From NCBI GenBank assembly GCA_963210315.1, contig OY723299.1:558001-622000 (forward strand): a stretch of 64,000 nt of DNA, given 5' to 3'. The notes beneath the pieces were generated by a model that was not told where the DNA came from, searched no databases, and saw nothing but the letters and a program-made list of their open reading frames with translations. Shown one piece after another: positions 30,901-40,187 of this stretch. The stretch is from Rhynchopus euleeides. Taxonomy: Eukaryota > Euglenozoa > Diplonemea > Diplonemida > Diplonemidae. A program made the position numbers and the translations under genes. Each line of letters starts with the position of its first letter. Within the stretch, counting starts at the first letter, position 1.

Positions 30901-33900
30901 TAGGGTCTCGTGCTGCCGGCTGATGATCGCCAGGGATAGGTCGCGCTGGCGGAGGGGCTCGCCCGGGCGCTTGTGAGGGTCCACCCAGTCCGCCTCCGCC
31001 ACCAGCTCGTTGTGGGCGGTCGCTGCCACGCGCCACGCATCCGCATCCCAACGATATCCGCTGTCCAGCTGCACACATAGGGGGAAGAAGGAGCTAGCCG
31101 CCGCCAAAGCCGCAGCGGTGATGTGGTCCTCCGACCTCCGAATGCCCATACCCCCTAGCCTGACGGGCAGGGCCGCCTGGTCTCGCGCATCGTCAGGGAG
31201 GGTCCCGTCCCTGTCCCCGAGCACAGATGCCAGCACCATCCCGATTTCCTTGTCATACTGGCGAAGGTATTCTCTCCCGGCGTACCCAATTGCGCGCATC
31301 TGGAAGACCAGCTTGCAGAAGCCTTCACAGTGTCGCAGGAGGGTCATGGCCACTTGCGCGTCTTGGAGGTGGTGAAGCTGGCGCAGGTTCGGGATGAACT
31401 TCTCTCTCAGTTTTGTATCCATCACCCGCTCGCAGAATTCCGCATCCCCCACCGGAGCCCCGAGGAACTCGAAGTTGTGGTGGAGGAGGTCCATGCGAGT
31501 CGCGCGCTCCTTTTCCGTCGCGGCTACATCAAGGCCCGCTCCCCGGAGGCCCTCCACCGAGTGCCCATTCAGCGAGATCACTTCGCATTTGCGGCGTGCC
31601 ACCACCAGGCCCAGCTCCGCGCTCCGCCGCTCGAGGATCGCGAACGCGTGGCCGACCGCCCCGGGGGAGCCCATCAGCGTGCCATCGTCCAAGTACCACA
31701 CGCTGCCCTCCACCCCCGGCAGCTTGCCTAGGTCCTCGGTCAGCTGGCGGATGGCCAGGGAGAACAGGAGCGGCCCGAGGGGGTCCCCCTGCTGTACCCC
31801 CCTCTGCGATTCGAGCACTTCGCCACGGTATATCAGGGCTGAGGGCGACGCGTAGCACCACTCGACCCACGCCGACAGCTCCGGGAGGTCCCGCCTGACA
31901 GCATCGATGAACGCCTGCCTGTTAACCATGTTAAAGGCGTTGGCATAGTCGATCTTCAGCAGGACCTTGTCCGCCCCCCTGTTGCGCGCCGCGAAGTCCT
32001 TCACGACCGCCGTGGCCGCCTCCAGTCCGCCGTCCACCGCCACTCCTACTTGCCTCCCCTTCAGGAGGAGCTTCCCAGCCTGTTCCCTGACGTCTGCGGT
32101 GAGGGTTTTGGCCACCAGGCGGCGGAGGGTCTCCCCAACCGCGATCGGGCGGATCCCCGCGTCTGGCTTGGGGAGCGCGACCAGAGACGCGCCCGCGATG
32201 TGCCGGGCCAGCTGCGGGGGGGCCTCGCCTCTGCGCAGGACATTCACCACCGCCGTGAGGGCCGGAAGCACATCCACTCCCTCCACCTGGACGAGCTCCC
32301 GGAGGTGGTCCGCCCTCAGGCCTGAGGGGCCGGCGCCCGTGCCCCTCGGTAACCCCTTCAGCGCTTTAAACACCTCGGCGGGGGTGGCATCCGCGGGCAC
32401 TACCCGCGTCGCCGCGGAGATGGCTGGGCTGTCCGCTTCCGGGTGCATTGCTAGGAGCTTCGCTTTCGTGGCAGGGGTGGCAGGCGCCAGGCCGGCGCTC
32501 CTGGTGCGCGCCATCGCCGCCGAATACCGCCCTTGTCTCGCCGCTTGCACCACCGCTTCCTCCGTCTCCTCCCATGTGGGGGCAGCCTCCACCCGTCCCG
32601 GGCCCGGGGCTTCCGTCCGGGCCCGGCGCCAGAGCTCCGACGCGCGTCCTTCCCGCCAGAGGATGATCGCCTCCTCCCGGGCCCGCTTCGCCAGCAGCTG
32701 CTTCTTCTTCCCTCCACGGTAGGTGCGGAAGAGGGTTTTGGGCACCAAGAGGAGGCGGAGCCACGCCGTGGTGCTCGAACTATTCGCTGCGACATCCCAC
32801 AGGGCCTGGCTATAGGCTACCGCCGCCGGGCGGAGGATCGCCCCGGGGACCGACAGCGACACCCCCACTCGCTCCGTGTGGATGCTCTCAAGGGGAGGGA
32901 GGCGACCCGCATCCGCTGCCTCCGCCGCAGAGGGTGCGCGCCTGTTCGGCACCACAGGGGTCGCGCCACGTGGGCGGCACTTCACGCAGGAGTCCAAGGA
33001 GGTGCTCATTACCTTCGAGCACCACATGCACTTCTTCATGCCCAGCAGACGAAGCGCGCTCGGCGGGAACTCCTCACCCTGGTCTGCGTGCGCCTGGGCG
33101 TGCTTGCGGAGCGTCTCCTTGGACGAATACGGCGTATGCCGGTGGAGAGCCGAGCCCGCGCAGGCCGTGAGGGGGCAGAACCAGCGGCGACGCACATCCC
33201 CCAGGCCCGCCCCTTCTGCCTCCTGGGCACCCTCCCCTAGGGCCGCCGGGCAGGCGTCTCGACACGTGGCTGGGCTGAGGTGGGCCGGCGCCGCGCTCTC
33301 TCGAAGGGCCCTGCGTCGGGCAAGGGGCATGGCCACTCCCTCGTAGTGGTTGCCAGAGAGAGCCACCACCCTGACATCTGCGGGGGCTGGCCCCTGCTTC
33401 TTAGGGCGCCGCGGGTCCACACGGATTGCCTGACCCCTGCCCTCCTGCACCACCACCACTGACAAGTCCCACGCTCCCGCCGCCAGGTGCAGCGCGAGGT
33501 GGTCCCCATGCGCCGCACCAGCCAGGCCCGCCCGATACTCCTCGACCCGCCTGGCGTCCCCTAACAAGTGAAGCAGTTGAGGTTTCACCGAGGCGTCCCC
33601 TGCACGCCGGGACAGCTCGGAGCGCATGCCCACTATGTCGTCGTGGGAGGGGAGGGCGGCCGTGGGCGTGAGTGCCGCGAAGAGGCAGTCCCCTGTCGCC
33701 TGATTCGGCACCCTGGACCCCCCGAACTGCGACAGGACCTCGTCCACCCCAGTCCAGTCCTCCTCCATCTCCAGGTCCCCACCGCACAGGTCGCGCGGGC
33801 CGAGGAAGAGCGGGGGGCGCTCTGACGTTGCGCACAGGAGGCGGGTCCGTCTCATGGGCTGTACGGAGCGCCACAAGTCCAGGGTCACCGCGTCCCGCAT

Positions 33901-34641
33901 CTCCGACTCCCGCAGCCGCGCTGCCGTCACGGCCACCTCCACCCCAGCCCAGACGAGACACGCGAGCGACAGGAACCCCAGCCCCCAGACCCCGCCCGAC
34001 AGGGCCCCCGCCGACGCCAGGACCGGCAACACCTCTGCCACTCGCTCCGCCCGACTCACCCGACGCAGCGCGTCCAGCCCGGCGCCGATCCGGTCCTCCG
34101 AGCGGCGGACGGAGGCAGGCAGGAGAACCTCCAGGCGCGGCCTGCGGGCCACCCATCGGGATCGCCTGCGGGCCCTCCACGACCAGCGAGGGAGCCAGCC
34201 GCGTCGGTTGGCCAGGCGGCGCTGCCGTACCATCGCCGAGCCCACCAGCACCCACCCGCCCGTCGCCAGCCCGTATGCGGACGCCGCCACCACTCCTGCC
34301 CGTAGATCGCTCGCAGATAGGACCTCGACCCAGAGCGCGCCGGCGGCGATCACGGCCGCCCCGCCCAGGCCCGCCGCCAGCCCGCACGCCTCCGTGAACC
34401 CCGGGAGCACACCCGCCGCCCTGCCCGACACCCTCAGCCAGCGCACCACCCGGCTCACCCGCCCTAGGGCCCAGGAAATGCCCCGCGCCGCTCTTGATGG
34501 GGACAGCCCCGCAGCCAGCAGTACGGGCAGGACCCCCAACCCCCACCACCAGGCCCAGGCCGTCTCTCCCTGTAGTGCGACCCACCTAGGCTCCCAGACG
34601 AAGACGAACCCCCAGCACGCAGCAGCTGACGAGGCCCAGGC
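27991..34641 (-). CDS. Retrotransposon polyprotein: two OTU-like domains, zinc fingers, RT, restriction-like endonuclease
   Basis: One frame of about 2200 codons, stop TAG at 27993-27991, open at the 5' junction. I number residues from MGVLPVLLAA (codon at 34539, not an ATG). Two hydrophobic stretches (about 48-105 and 166-205) look membrane-associated. OTU-like domain 1 has Cys285 in TGDCLFAAL and His398 in GNHYEGV. Zinc-finger-like cysteines and histidines lie at 455-521. The reverse transcriptase spans about 780-1000, with QQGDPLGP at 916-923 and the catalytic YLDD at 949-952. A knuckle C-x2-C-x9-H-x3-C (1271-1288) precedes the endonuclease motifs KPADVFLP and AIDVTV (Asp1332, Asp1348). 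OTU-like domain 2 has Cys1592 in GDCAFDAL and His1704 in HGHYVPL. A Cys-rich finger follows (1754-1788), then three copies of GGGSxTxNTAPSG. All key catalytic residues are present, so loss of activity is not evident downstream of the 5' end. Confidence 0.88.
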   Translation of the reverse strand, partial: AWASSAAACWGFVFVWEPRWVALQGETAWAWWWGLGVLPVLLAAGLSPSRAARGISWALGRVSRVVRWLRVSGRAAGVLPGFTEACGLAAGLGGAAVIAAGALWVEVLSASDLRAGVVAASAYGLATGGWVLVGSAMVRQRRLANRRGWLPRWSWRARRRSRWVARRPRLEVLLPASVRRSEDRIGAGLDALRRVSRAERVAEVLPVLASAGALSGGVWGLGFLSLACLVWAGVEVAVTAARLRESEMRDAVTLDLWRSVQPMRRTRLLCATSERPPLFLGPRDLCGGDLEMEEDWTGVDEVLSQFGGSRVPNQATGDCLFAALTPTAALPSHDDIVGMRSELSRRAGDASVKPQLLHLLGDARRVEEYRAGLAGAAHGDHLALHLAAGAWDLSVVVVQEGRGQAIRVDPRRPKKQGPAPADVRVVALSGNHYEGVAMPLARRRALRESAAPAHLSPATCRDACPAALGEGAQEAEGAGLGDVRRRWFCPLTACAGSALHRHTPYSSKETLRKHAQAHADQGEEFPPSALRLLGMKKCMWCSKVMSTSLDSCVKCRPRGATPVVPNRRAPSAAEAADAGRLPPLESIHTERVGVSLSVPGAILRPAAVAYSQALWDVAANSSSTTAWLRLLLVPKTLFRTYRGGKKKQLLAKRAREEAIILWREGRASELWRRARTEAPGPGRVEAAPTWEETEEAVVQAARQGRYSAAMARTRSAGLAPATPATKAKLLAMHPEADSPAISAATRVVPADATPAEVFKALKGLPRGTGAGPSGLRADHLRELVQVEGVDVLPALTAVVNVLRRGEAPPQLARHIAGASLVALPKPDAGIRPIAVGETLRRLVAKTLTADVREQAGKLLLKGRQVGVAVDGGLEAATAVVKDFAARNRGADKVLLKIDYANAFNMVNRQAFIDAVRRDLPELSAWVEWCYASPSALIYRGEVLESQRGVQQGDPLGPLLFSLAIRQLTEDLGKLPGVEGSVWYLDDGTLMGSPGAVGHAFAILERRSAELGLVVARRKCEVISLNGHSVEGLRGAGLDVAATEKERATRMDLLHHNFEFLGAPVGDAEFCERVMDTKLREKFIPNLRQLHHLQDAQVAMTLLRHCEGFCKLVFQMRAIGYAGREYLRQYDKEIGMVLASVLGDRDGTLPDDARDQAALPVRLGGMGIRRSEDHITAAALAAASSFFPLCVQLDSGYRWDADAWRVAATAHNELVAEADWVDPHKRPGEPLRQRDLSLAIISRQHETLLAEADVLSKGRQLSASLPGAGAWVTVTPEQQFAMGREEYQVAARLRLGLVVFAPGSRCHECGDAMDVLGAHVFSCQASADRIKRHDAVKLGVLGLARDAGLGPQLEPNHLLLGGGKPADVFLPCGIGESRGRAIDVTVWSTCAESARQGAARARGYTASRAEASKHRKHGARCQEVEIAFSAFALEQSGGMGPEAVRLFRHLVSFAVDHKLGDRAELTRSWAARIVVPLMRAVGRSSLRRGALCTDLRSGQTRERVLPDPLVGVEPDYFFAPDTDLAPAPHFDGHMDAEDFMCDPDDAAGPEEPTPEPEPAPPRRPRPPPPPAEGDLPQPAGGVAADPLAQLLEWRGQTDGRLSLSSLQQQARLGLVEPDGWSFRVGDCAFDALATLGARSVKQSSGWLRQEAVRRAMRDPDLRMRVEEGPNQWAEQMMRAGSDDVRTWADFIALAAAARVTRCVVLVLIDNHQPMLLSPVGAGAVVDAHCLRRTGGQHGHYVPLVMPEPMRQHLAGLPPKPMAADVTGCDGDSPMQMVRQGGSAGQVEECEKCRRPFDRSARHHACGRCWRKVCASCAVRGERCPGYIDRVAVDVDAPDPAEQPAVTPDLREVLESARARPRRRKPIPSRMHDTPMGPRQPSAPHDSSGAAHHPTRVKEEVAEEPVAPGQDVEMHQGGGSQTSNTAPSGAPSATHGHSVPPAESASRAAPAPMQGQAQHAECPPSGSGATENHQGGGSQTSNTAPSGVPSAAPVTAAGAQPSGPAQAARRRQGGGSHTFNTAPSGTSGGTAPGGAGGIQGVAATMMRNAAQARRDGQRRSRTAASSRRLEELRQGDAAGPMEFDDDPANVWEPEDDLQAIDAYGDDETPAANIPALQELAASRVWAEGVVARARGMAPCVSMGGAIPRTVEAWRHCFHPSYGLCPLSPRVAGDVAAEWLQARILQGGAQAEPGNQTREPGVSLRVYMRKLQTEVERGE

Positions 34642-34643
34642 GC

Positions 34644-34897
34644 GAAATTTTCCGATTTTTCACAGTGTGGCAGTCCGCAGACACAGATTTTCGGGTCAGA
34701 AAAAAAAAATTTTTTTCGACCCAAAAATTTCGGATTTTTTTCCGGAGGGTGTATGGTGACCATCCCGGAAATCCGAAAAAAACCTGATTTTTCCTGATTT
34801 TCGGATTTTTCTCGAAATTCGCCCTTGTGTCAACCAGTGGCAAATTTTTCGGAAAATCGGGAAAAAACAGGAAAATCCGGAAAATCATACACCCTCC
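34644..34897. repeat. Satellite array (right part) and 9-bp duplication
   Basis: GAAATTTTC (34644-34652) is the right target-site copy. 34653-34741 complete the fourth satellite unit. 34744-34897 are a fifth palindromic half-unit, ending exactly at CATACACCCTCC. The array thus begins and ends with the 154-bp palindrome. Confidence 0.9.
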
Positions 34898-34971
34898 AGA
34901 GGGACAACAACAAAACCGCATCAGTGGGACAACAACAAAACAACGTGCAGACTCACTCATGGTGGGGTGGT

Positions 34972-35123
34972 GCACCTTCTCCGCCAGCAGTGCACCGTAC
35001 CCCACAGTGGGGCACCAGCCGCACATGTGCTGCAGGTCCATCAACCCCTCGTCCTCCAGCAGCGCTGTGCTCCTGTAATTCGCGTTGTCCGGAAGGTTCA
35101 CCCCGTTGAACACGTTCGGATCC
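34972..35123 (-). pseudogene. Orphan CR C-terminal fragment F3, cut at both ends
   Basis: About 50 codons (DPNVFNGVNLPDNANYRST to LLAEKV). It lacks the last 13 codons and the stop because homology begins at CACCTTCTCCGCCAGCAG, the same base at which this window begins. The other end is at GGATCC, beside the type I flank. Confidence 0.75.
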
Positions 35124-35300
35124 AAATGCCGCGCTGCAGCTCTTGATTCATTCCTGGTTATTCCTGACAAGTATTATTCCTTCTGTTATGGGAGTGCTGA
35201 GGTTCGATCGGCACTCGCCAGGTTCTGCCTGTCACGACGCGTCGAGTGCGACACACCCGCCGAGCCGCCATACCTATTCCTGATCAGTAACGCCTGCACG
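35124..35300. repeat. Type I 3' flank
   Basis: It matches 2950-3153 and 6815-6995, including ATTCCTGGTT, CGATCGGCACTCGCCAGG and the TGATCAGTAACGCCTGCACG end next to the CR-3 stop. Confidence 0.8.
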
Positions 35301-37944
35301 TCATGCTGCCTTCGCCTCGTCGCTCACAAAAGACATCTCCCGCACCTTCTCCGCCAGCAGTGCACCGTACCCCACAGTGGGGCACCAGCCGCACATGTGC
35401 TGCAGGTCCATCAACCCCTCGTCCTCCAGCAGCGCTGTGCTCCTGTACTTCGCGTCGTCCGGAAGGTTCACCCCGTTGAACACGTTCGGATCCACATCCG
35501 CCAGCATGACATCCTTCACCGTCGCCAGCACAAACACCACTCTCGTGTCCGAGTCCTTGTCTTGCTCGACGAGTTTGCAGAACTTCTTCCGGAACGAATT
35601 TGAGAGCCTGTGATTCAGGTATGCAGGGGTTTCAGCCTTTCTTGGCCCGTTTTCATCCCCCACACAAAATTTCCCCGCGTCGGGCCGCACGGGGAAAATA
35701 TCGCTTTCCCAGGCAAAAAACACCCCACCAGTTTGTTTGTGCGCCAAATCCGGCAAAACAAAAAGGACTCCGCAGCCTGATGAGGAGGTTGAATTAGTTG
35801 CCCAAGGGCTGCCTCCATCTTCTTGACACTGACAAGTTCCCTGTTGTGGTAAAGAAATGGGTACCCACTGTCAAACCATGCCCTGTTATCTCACCGAAAA
35901 ACAAGACTCTCGGGTGTCAGGATACTGTGAAGACACATGCGGTTCGGGACACGGAAAGTAGCGACGAGTGAGCATACCTTTCGGCCGCTGTCTTCTTCTT
36001 TGGGTACACCTGATCCGCTTCGAAAAAGTACCGCCCGTAGCGGAAGTATGCCAGAGAGTGAAGGCCGCTCCCGCCCGACAGCTCCCCCTGCCAGTGCTTG
36101 CACTGCACAGCGAACACAACACGCCCCGCACGCTCCATGTCCGCGGTCGGCAGCACCAACACAAAGTCACACGTATTCCGGTTGTCCGTCGGAACAAACG
36201 CGAGTCCTGTGAACGACTTGCCTTGCTTGTTGAGCGCACCGACTGACAAGATGCGGCGGAGCGTCTTGTTGTCACATATGCGAAGCTTCTTCTTGTCTTC
36301 GTTCTTCCCGGCCTCCACTGCAAGCGGGAAGAGCTTGACGTCTTCAACCCACTCGAGCTCTGTGCAGCTGGTCTTTGGCAGGTTCCCTGGTGGATGGCGA
36401 AACATGTCCTCTGTGAGACCATCCTGTGCAAGGACCGCTCCACAGAGTGCGTGGAACATGCCCATCTCGAAGTGAGTGCTCCTCTGCTTCGCCTTGCGGG
36501 TGGTGGAAAGGTTGGCGTCCGCAACACGTATCGCGTGTCTTACATATGACTTCACCTCCTTGTTGTGGCTCCTCTTCAGTACCTCACAGAACTCCTGCAG
36601 TGCAGGCAGCGGGAGGTACCCGACGTGACCAGAGCCGTGCGGCACCAACTGGTAGTGGTACGCGGTTGCGGACCGCAGAATCCGTGCCTGGCTGTTCTGC
36701 ATGTTCACCCTTGTAAACAAGTACTTCAGCAGCACACGTGCACTGTCATCTTTGTCGTCAGCTTTCCGTACGAAATCTGAAAGGTCTCTCCCCACGTGAC
36801 GAAGATCCAGCTTGGCGTTCATCGCTTCCAGGCACTCTTTCTTGTGGTCAGCCACTGATTGCAGTTGCGACACCAGCAGCACCTCAGCCTCGCTGGAGGT
36901 CGGATTGGTGCCCCGCATCTCGCGGCCGATCGCTTCCACTTTACGCAGCAGGGCTTCGACCCGTCGCGGGTGACCTCCGCTCTCGGTCAGCAGCGTCGCG
37001 ACAGTCCCGATTTCTTTCGGCGCCGGCACCTCCTTACGCCTCTCCTCGTTGAAGAAGACCTGCAGCCAGGGCGGCAAGCATTCCTTCATCTCCGAGTCCA
37101 GCAACAACGGCAGGATGGGTGGCAGCTGCTGGTGCACCAGCTCGCGTTTCGAACCGGTGACGAACGTCCCCAGGTCCACGAGGTTATACACAGACACGGC
37201 AAGAAAGATCCTGTCGTTGGCGTCGCCGGTGCGCAGCGAATTGTCCTGGATCCCACAAAGAGCGGACAGGTTCACCCTGACGTTGCCGGGGGCCATGACC
37301 AGCTCGTCCACTGCGAGCAGCACGGGGCCCTCGTGGTTCAGCTTCTCCTTCAGCACCTGCACTGCTTTCTCAATATCACTCAGTGGCTCGGGCTTCTTTT
37401 TATAGTCGTTTTCGATTGCTCGCACACACAGATTCCACGACAGGTCGCAGTACTCCGGCAGGTAGCACAAGATTCGATTGACAACGAGCCGGGCGAAGTC
37501 TTCGTTCTCGAACTCGAGAAGAGGCTGAATCCCGTTGAACTCAATCTCCACCGCCAAGAACCCGAAGTTGCGCGCTGCCTGCAGCATGTTCTGACGTTGG
37601 AGCACAGTCTTCCCCGAGCCTGTCGGGCCTGTGTTGCACGGCAGGGAGAAGCGGCCGCCAGGTTTTCGCGGGTTGTTGATGTGTGCAGCAAGAGCTTTGT
37701 AGCCCTGCCTCCGCATGACATACGGCACACCTTCGATGAGCCGGTCCTTCGCTTCGTGCATCCTCATCGCCGCGATGTCACGGTGTGCCAGTATCGAGGC
37801 CGCCACACGGCCGGTCTTCTAGCCCTTGATTGGGACAACACTACGGTGCAGGACCTTTGGCTTCTCCTTCACTGGAGTTGGGGTGGAACTCAGCGCTGTC
37901 ACGGCCGTGCGCATCTGTCGGCCGAGCCCGCATAGCATATTCAT
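35301..37944 (-). pseudogene. CR-3: CR gene with early nonsense codon and the shared insertion
   Basis: The family start ATG is at 37944. A TCG-to-TAG change at 37821-37819 stops translation after about 48 codons, in VVPIKG-stop-KTG. Downstream the frame is open for over 600 codons and keeps Walker A, Walker B and the CDFVLVLP/QCKHW nuclease core. It then breaks at the 311-bp insertion (35614-35924) after TACVFTVS, exactly as in CR-2. The tail, SNSFRKKF to SDEAKAA, continues at 35301-35607. Near residue 170 it differs strongly from the other copies (YCDLSWNLCVRAIENDYKK), a patch suggesting diversification or gene conversion. An internal ATG after the stop could still give a shorter product. 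Confidence 0.8.
35614..35924. mobile_element. 311-bp insertion in CR-3, shorter form of the CR-2 insertion
   Basis: The ends and flanking CTGTGA repeats (35608-35613 and 35925-35930) are the same as in CR-2, with about 120 bp missing near the right end. Point differences from the CR-2 copy are scattered and mostly change the amino acids of the frame that happens to be open across both, so there is no sign of protein-level constraint. Confidence 0.65.
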
Positions 37945-38640
37945 CTCTGCGACTGCACCTGCTGTGACAGTGAAGGAAACCCAGCCACACCTCCCCGCTG
38001 GAAACCCTGTCTGTGGAGGGTGCAGTCGAGAGGAACACTCCCCCTATTGTGGTCGGTGCGGTGCGCGCTCAACGAAAAAGGTACACGTGTGGGAGGTCCG
38101 AGTGTGGTAGGTGTGGTGAGTAACAGCAACACAACAGCAAACACAAATCGACGCCAGAGGAGGTCAGGTGGGGCGGGGTGTCATCCTGCAGAGTCTCCAG
38201 TTGGCCAGCAAGGCAAAACGTACCGGGGGGAGAGCGCTCAGTGGCCTGGTGAAGGGCGCTGAGTGGCGGCTGGTGCACTTCCCCTTCCAAGGCAAGAGGT
38301 CAGACGGGCATAAGCCCAACTAGGAATCAATCGCAACTACTTCCTGCAGCCTATAGACCTCCTGAGACGCAGCAGCGCTGATTAACAAGCTGGCTTGGTA
38401 ATGTGGGCAACCACTTCTCGGGTGGGGCGACGGATGCATACGAGTCAGACAATAACCGACACAGGCCCAGGGCTGGCAGGAAGCAACGCGGGAGGAGAGG
38501 CTGTACCCAATCCCTCCTGGGAAAAGCTAGGGTGCAGGGGGGAGGAGTTGGGCGATCTAGTTCGTGTGTCTCGCCCTCACGTCGACACACAGTCTGCCAG
38601 CAACGGCGTCACCGGCTCCCGGAGGGATTCACCGGGAAGC
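37945..38640. repeat. CR 5' flank, copy 3 (full length)
   Basis: Nearly identical to 5611-6301, including the splice-acceptor-like tract beside the ATG. Confidence 0.8.
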
Positions 38641-38769
38641 TCCAGAAAGGGTGCGAGGTGGGACAGATGCACCAGAAACATAGGATCTGCAGAAGAGTTT
38701 TGCTGGGGTCTTCGGGGCAATCGCCAGGCCTGGGACGGGATGCTGCGTCGGTTGCCTCGGAGGAGCTGT

Positions 38770-39070
38770 TGCCCCGAGTGGGCGCAGGTATGTGCAGGTG
38801 AGGTCTACGCCTGTCTCAGAGAGGACCGCTGCACCATTCAGAGCGGAGGAGCGGAGGGGCAGCGTCTGTGCGGCATCGCCGCGGAGGAGGAGCACCGCCA
38901 CCCCACCACAGACAGCAACTCACTGCCAGACGCAGCGACAGATTACACAGCCACAAGGGGACTAACTTCACAGTGTCGCAGGAGTAAACGTTTTTTGTAT
39001 GTACCGGAAGCCGTTGGCGTGGTGAGGGTACGAGGGCAGGCACTGTATTCGCCACTGTGATAACACGACA
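38770..39070. repeat. Block E, long copy
   Basis: Matches 24363-24670. A shorter relative with an internal deletion is at 40192-40345. Confidence 0.75.
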
Positions 39071-39564
39071 TAGCATCAGAGGGACAACAACAAAACCGCA
39101 TCAGAGGGACAGCAACCAAACCGCATCAGTGGGACAACAACAAAACAACGTGCAGACTCACTCATGGTGGGGTGGTGCGGTGGGTTCTGCTTGTATTGTG
39201 TTTCCCGTGGATACCTGAAGTGGCCTGGGGTGGGGGGTGGGGAGGTAACGGAGGGTTGAGCCTCGGAGACAAAGCACGGCATGCCAGTTCGGTTTTGGCT
39301 TGCCCTCGCAAACGGAGATGCAAGGGATACTCAGTCCAACCCAGACATTGCACGCACCCACCATCAACTCCCGTTTGCATCCAGGCCCATTTCTGTACAC
39401 CTGTGCGTGCCCTTTCCTCTTGTGGTCAGCCGAAGCTTCCTGCACGGCACTGTTGAAGGGGTTGTTTGCTTAGAATAACTGACTGACAACAGCCTCCACC
39501 CCCTTCTTCTGAAACCACATTTCTCTCTCTCTCTCTCTCAGCAGCAAGGGAAGGCGCCATCGCG

Positions 39565-39760
39565 TCATGCTGCCTTCGCCTGCTGCTCGCTCACAAAAGG
39601 AAACTCCCGCACCTTCTCCGCCAGCAGTGCACCGTACCCCACAGTGGGGCACCAGCCGCACATGTGCTGCAGGTCCATCAACCCCTCGTCCTCCAGCAGC
39701 GCTGTGCTCCTGTAATTCGCGTCGTCCGGAAGGTTCACCCCGTTGAACACGTTCGGATCG
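39565..39760 (-). pseudogene. Orphan CR C-terminal fragment F5 (type II flank)
   Basis: About 65 codons ending SEQQAKAA, broken at GGATC (39760) next to a type I flank. The same GGATC breakpoint is seen in F3. Confidence 0.75.
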
Positions 39761-39961
39761 AAATGCCGCGCTGCAGTTCTTGATTCATTCCTGGTCATTC
39801 CTGGTTATTCCTGGTTATTCCTGACAAGTATTATTCCTTCTGTTATGGGAGTGCTGGGGTTCGATCGGCACTCGCCAGGTTCTTCCTGTCACGACGCGTC
39901 GAGTGCGACACACCCGCCGAGCCGCCGTACCTGATTATTCCTGATCAGTAACGCCTGCACG

Positions 39962-40187
39962 TCATGCTGCCTTCGCCTCGTCGCTCACAAAAGACATCTC
40001 CCGCACCTTCTCCGCCAGCAGTGCACCGTACCCCACAGTGGGGCACCAGCCGCACATGTGCTGCAGGTCCATCAACCCCTCGTCCTCCAGCAGCGCTGTG
40101 CTCCTGTACTTCGCGTCGTCCGGAAGGTTCACCCCGTTGAACACGTTCGGATCCACATCCGCCAGCATCACATCCTTCACCGCAATT
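39962..40187 (-). pseudogene. Orphan CR C-terminal fragment F6 (type I flank)
   Basis: About 75 codons from VKDVMLADVDPNVFNG to SDEAKAA. The 5' side breaks at 40187 into a shortened block E. Confidence 0.75.

Larger units (their letters stand above)
27285..34643 (-). mobile_element. Non-LTR retrotransposon with restriction-like endonuclease and OTU domains, probably 5'-truncated
   Basis: 7359 bp inserted in the satellite with a 9-bp duplication of GAAATTTTC. Orientation is minus: the 3' end is at 27285 and the 5' end at 34643. It has no terminal repeats and no poly-A tail. The coding frame is open right up to the 5' junction without an early ATG, which fits a 5'-truncated copy, usual for this class. 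The domain set (RT, then a CCHC knuckle, then a PD-(D/E)xK endonuclease) places it with R2/CRE/NeSL/R4-type elements, not the APE-type LINEs. The specific clade cannot be fixed by eye. Confidence 0.88.

Noticed and set aside
29428..30903. Plus-strand open frame of 491 codons inside the retrotransposon
   Set aside because: It is the antisense of the RT/endonuclease frame, which has clear motifs; no domain is seen in it.
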